Positions 14,457 through 15,666 of a stretch of 15,666 nt of DNA are shown one piece after another; the first letter of the stretch is position 1, and every line of letters begins with the position of its first letter. Location: the NCBI GenBank assembly GCA_030626645.1, contig DAOUTP010000019.1:1-15666 (forward strand). The letters are read 5' to 3'. The position numbers and the translations under genes are program-made. This DNA comes from Candidatus Cloacimonadota bacterium. Its GTDB lineage: Bacteria; Cloacimonadota; Cloacimonadia; Cloacimonadales; TCS61. The notes beneath the pieces were generated by a model that had not been told where the DNA came from, did no database searches, and saw nothing but the letters and a program-made list of their open reading frames with translations.

Positions 14457-15666
14457 CTATTTGAGAAGCAACATTTTCTTTGTTTGCTCTTGATCTCCAG
14501 ATACTAATTTATAAAAATAAATCCCTGATGAAACCGGCTGATCGTTGTCATCGGTTCCGTTCCAAATAACTTGGTGAACTGGTGAATTAGTGAATTGGTT
14601 AATTAGGAACGACTTCACTTTTTGTCCTTTTAAATTATATATTTCAATTAGTGATAATTCGTGTAAATTCGTGGTTTCAAAACTAATCGTGGTCGTTGGA
14701 TTGAACGGATTGGGATAATTAGATAACTTAAAATCAATATTTACTACATCTTCCTGACTTGTAGAAGAGATACTAATATCGCTTGAATAACGTGGTTCTA
14801 TTCTAAATGAACTATAGGAATAATCAACAACTCCTATTATATCATAAATTTCTCCAATAACGGGAATAAATTCGTATATCAGATCATCTATCATTACTTC
14901 ACCCGATCCATCGTCAACCAGCCACTCACCATATTCAGGATTGTAATCAGTGCATTCGGCATTAGCAATCTGCACAAGTACACCCTCATAATCTTCCTGA
15001 TTTATCTCTAAAGTAGATGAAGAAACAGCTTCTGGAAGTGGGTTCCCGCTTGAAAGAACAGTATATTCCTCAATATCTGTTAATTCTGTTTTATCGAAAA
15101 ATTCTGCTACGGTAGCTGTAATATCAATCTCATCACCCTGATTAACATTAGTTCCATATTCATAAACAAAAATTCCGTTCCAGGCACCTGATCCATTCTG
15201 CAGAAAGTATCCAATATCACAAACAGCCGTAACGATCCCATATGTGATAACCTGTACGCCTTCTAAAGGAGATGCACCAACTTCAGAATATTGAATTTCA
15301 TATATTGTATAGTCTGCGATGGGCTCAATGATATGGAATGGATTATTACTTTCATCAATCGGATCATCATCAACTGCATCGGAGATCACAATTTTATAAT
15401 CCCCTATAACTTGTTCTAAGGGAATATTCCAAATCCACTCACCATCATTCTCAGTAGATGCTGCAAGAATCTCACGCTCTTCAGAAGTTTCATTTTGCAG
15501 TTCGATCTTTACATTCCCATTAAAATTAGAACTCACCCACTCTATAATGTGTTCTGTTCCCTGCTGCCATTCCTCTTCAATATTTGGAATGCGAACTACG
15601 AGCATAGGCTCAGAAGAAATGGTAGTATTGAAATCCGCAAAAACCGGTAGATGATCTGAGGCATTG
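14457..15666 (-). CDS. Secreted nuclease-like multidomain protein with C-terminal sorting domain, C-terminal part (5' end outside window)
   Basis: The frame is open to the right edge, so the ATG at 15605 is internal; 402 residues are visible. The first residues, NASDHLPVFADF (1-12), are the C-terminal signature of the endonuclease/exonuclease/phosphatase fold, with the catalytic Asp-His pair in SDH. Next comes a Kre9/KNH-like beta domain (about 22-113: W32, IEW at 41-43, GEWIWNIP at 75-82). Then an OB-fold-like stretch of the kind found in secreted YhcR-type nucleases (about 118-295: GIVTAV, GYFLQNGSGAWNGIFVY, GDEIDITATVAEF). The C-terminus has SNYPNPFNPTTTISF (315-329) and a FlgD-like beta domain ending SGIYFYKLVSG...MLLLK, a type IX-style sorting signal. 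It is likely exported and cell-surface bound or released, perhaps for scavenging nucleic acid. The enzyme activity is inferred from the tail only. Confidence 0.8.
   Translation of the reverse strand, partial: NASDHLPVFADFNTTISSEPMLVVRIPNIEEEWQQGTEHIIEWVSSNFNGNVKIELQNETSEEREILAASTENDGEWIWNIPLEQVIGDYKIVISDAVDDDPIDESNNPFHIIEPIADYTIYEIQYSEVGASPLEGVQVITYGIVTAVCDIGYFLQNGSGAWNGIFVYEYGTNVNQGDEIDITATVAEFFDKTELTDIEEYTVLSSGNPLPEAVSSSTLEINQEDYEGVLVQIANAECTDYNPEYGEWLVDDGSGEVMIDDLIYEFIPVIGEIYDIIGVVDYSYSSFRIEPRYSSDISISSTSQEDVVNIDFKLSNYPNPFNPTTTISFETTNLHELSLIEIYNLKGQKVKSFLINQFTNSPVHQVIWNGTDDNDQPVSSGIYFYKLVSGDQEQTKKMLLLK
14572..14603. repeat. Tandem 8-bp repeat inside the sorting-domain coding sequence
   Basis: Four adjacent octamers on the + strand read TGGTGAAC, TGGTGAAT, TAGTGAAT and TGGTTAAT. 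They encode the LINQFTNSPVHQ part of the sorting domain. Eight is not a multiple of three, so single-unit changes would shift the reading frame. Confidence 0.7.
14651..14678. repeat. Tandem 10-bp repeat inside the sorting-domain coding sequence
   Basis: Adjacent decamers on the + strand read GTGATAATTC and GTGTAAATTC, followed by a partial GTGGTTTC. They encode the TTNLHELSL part of the same beta domain, 47 bases from the 8-bp array. Confidence 0.55.

Overview
This window reads as a chromosomal segment of an AT-rich, anaerobic-type, Gram-negative-like bacterium. A surface protein near the right edge ends in an NYPNPFNPTT-type C-terminal sorting domain. Most genes have clear GGAG or AGGAG ribosome binding sites, which argues against a typical Bacteroidota. 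Together with the MEP isoprenoid pathway, a long-form urocanase and several hairpin or tandem repeats, this fits Cloacimonadota or a nearby FCB-group lineage. That placement is inference from protein style, not a database match.

Left block (1-3410, + strand): the C-terminal part of a DUF89/ARMT1-like metal-dependent phosphatase, a hairpin, a ten-TM putative manganese/heavy-metal exporter with a His/Cys-rich loop, a small one-TM CxxC protein of unknown function, and an Fsr-like MFS transporter. An intrinsic terminator closes this block.

Middle block (3411-9554, + strand): ispD, a short inverted-repeat element, a 905-residue GlmS-like aminotransferase, ispF, and a U32 protein of the RlhA type. 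A perfect bidirectional terminator ends it. IspD and IspF are two steps of the MEP pathway, which supplies undecaprenyl phosphate. GlmS makes glucosamine-6-phosphate, so the operon plausibly couples lipid-carrier and amino-sugar supply for the envelope. The GlmS-like protein carries its presumed catalytic Cys at residue 22, behind a probable propeptide, and has two large insertions.

Right block (9555-12829, - strand): an unknown 270-residue protein is translationally coupled to a long-form urocanate hydratase. A cold-shock protein gene follows, with a structured leader that can fold in two mutually exclusive ways. Divergent from the unknown gene is a + strand dihydroorotase/allantoinase-type amidohydrolase (12989-14335). 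Its position opposite hutU raises the possibility of a role in histidine or another cyclic-amide breakdown pathway.

Right edge (14457-15666, - strand): the C-terminal end of a large secreted protein. It has the tail of an endonuclease/exonuclease/phosphatase domain, a Kre9/KNH-like domain, an OB-fold-like domain and a sorting domain whose DNA contains short tandem repeats. Two related imperfect hairpins lie between it and the amidohydrolase gene.

No tRNA, rRNA, CRISPR array, transposase or prophage gene was seen. No gene-free stretch exceeds 300 bases; the longest is 207 bases (9774-9980).
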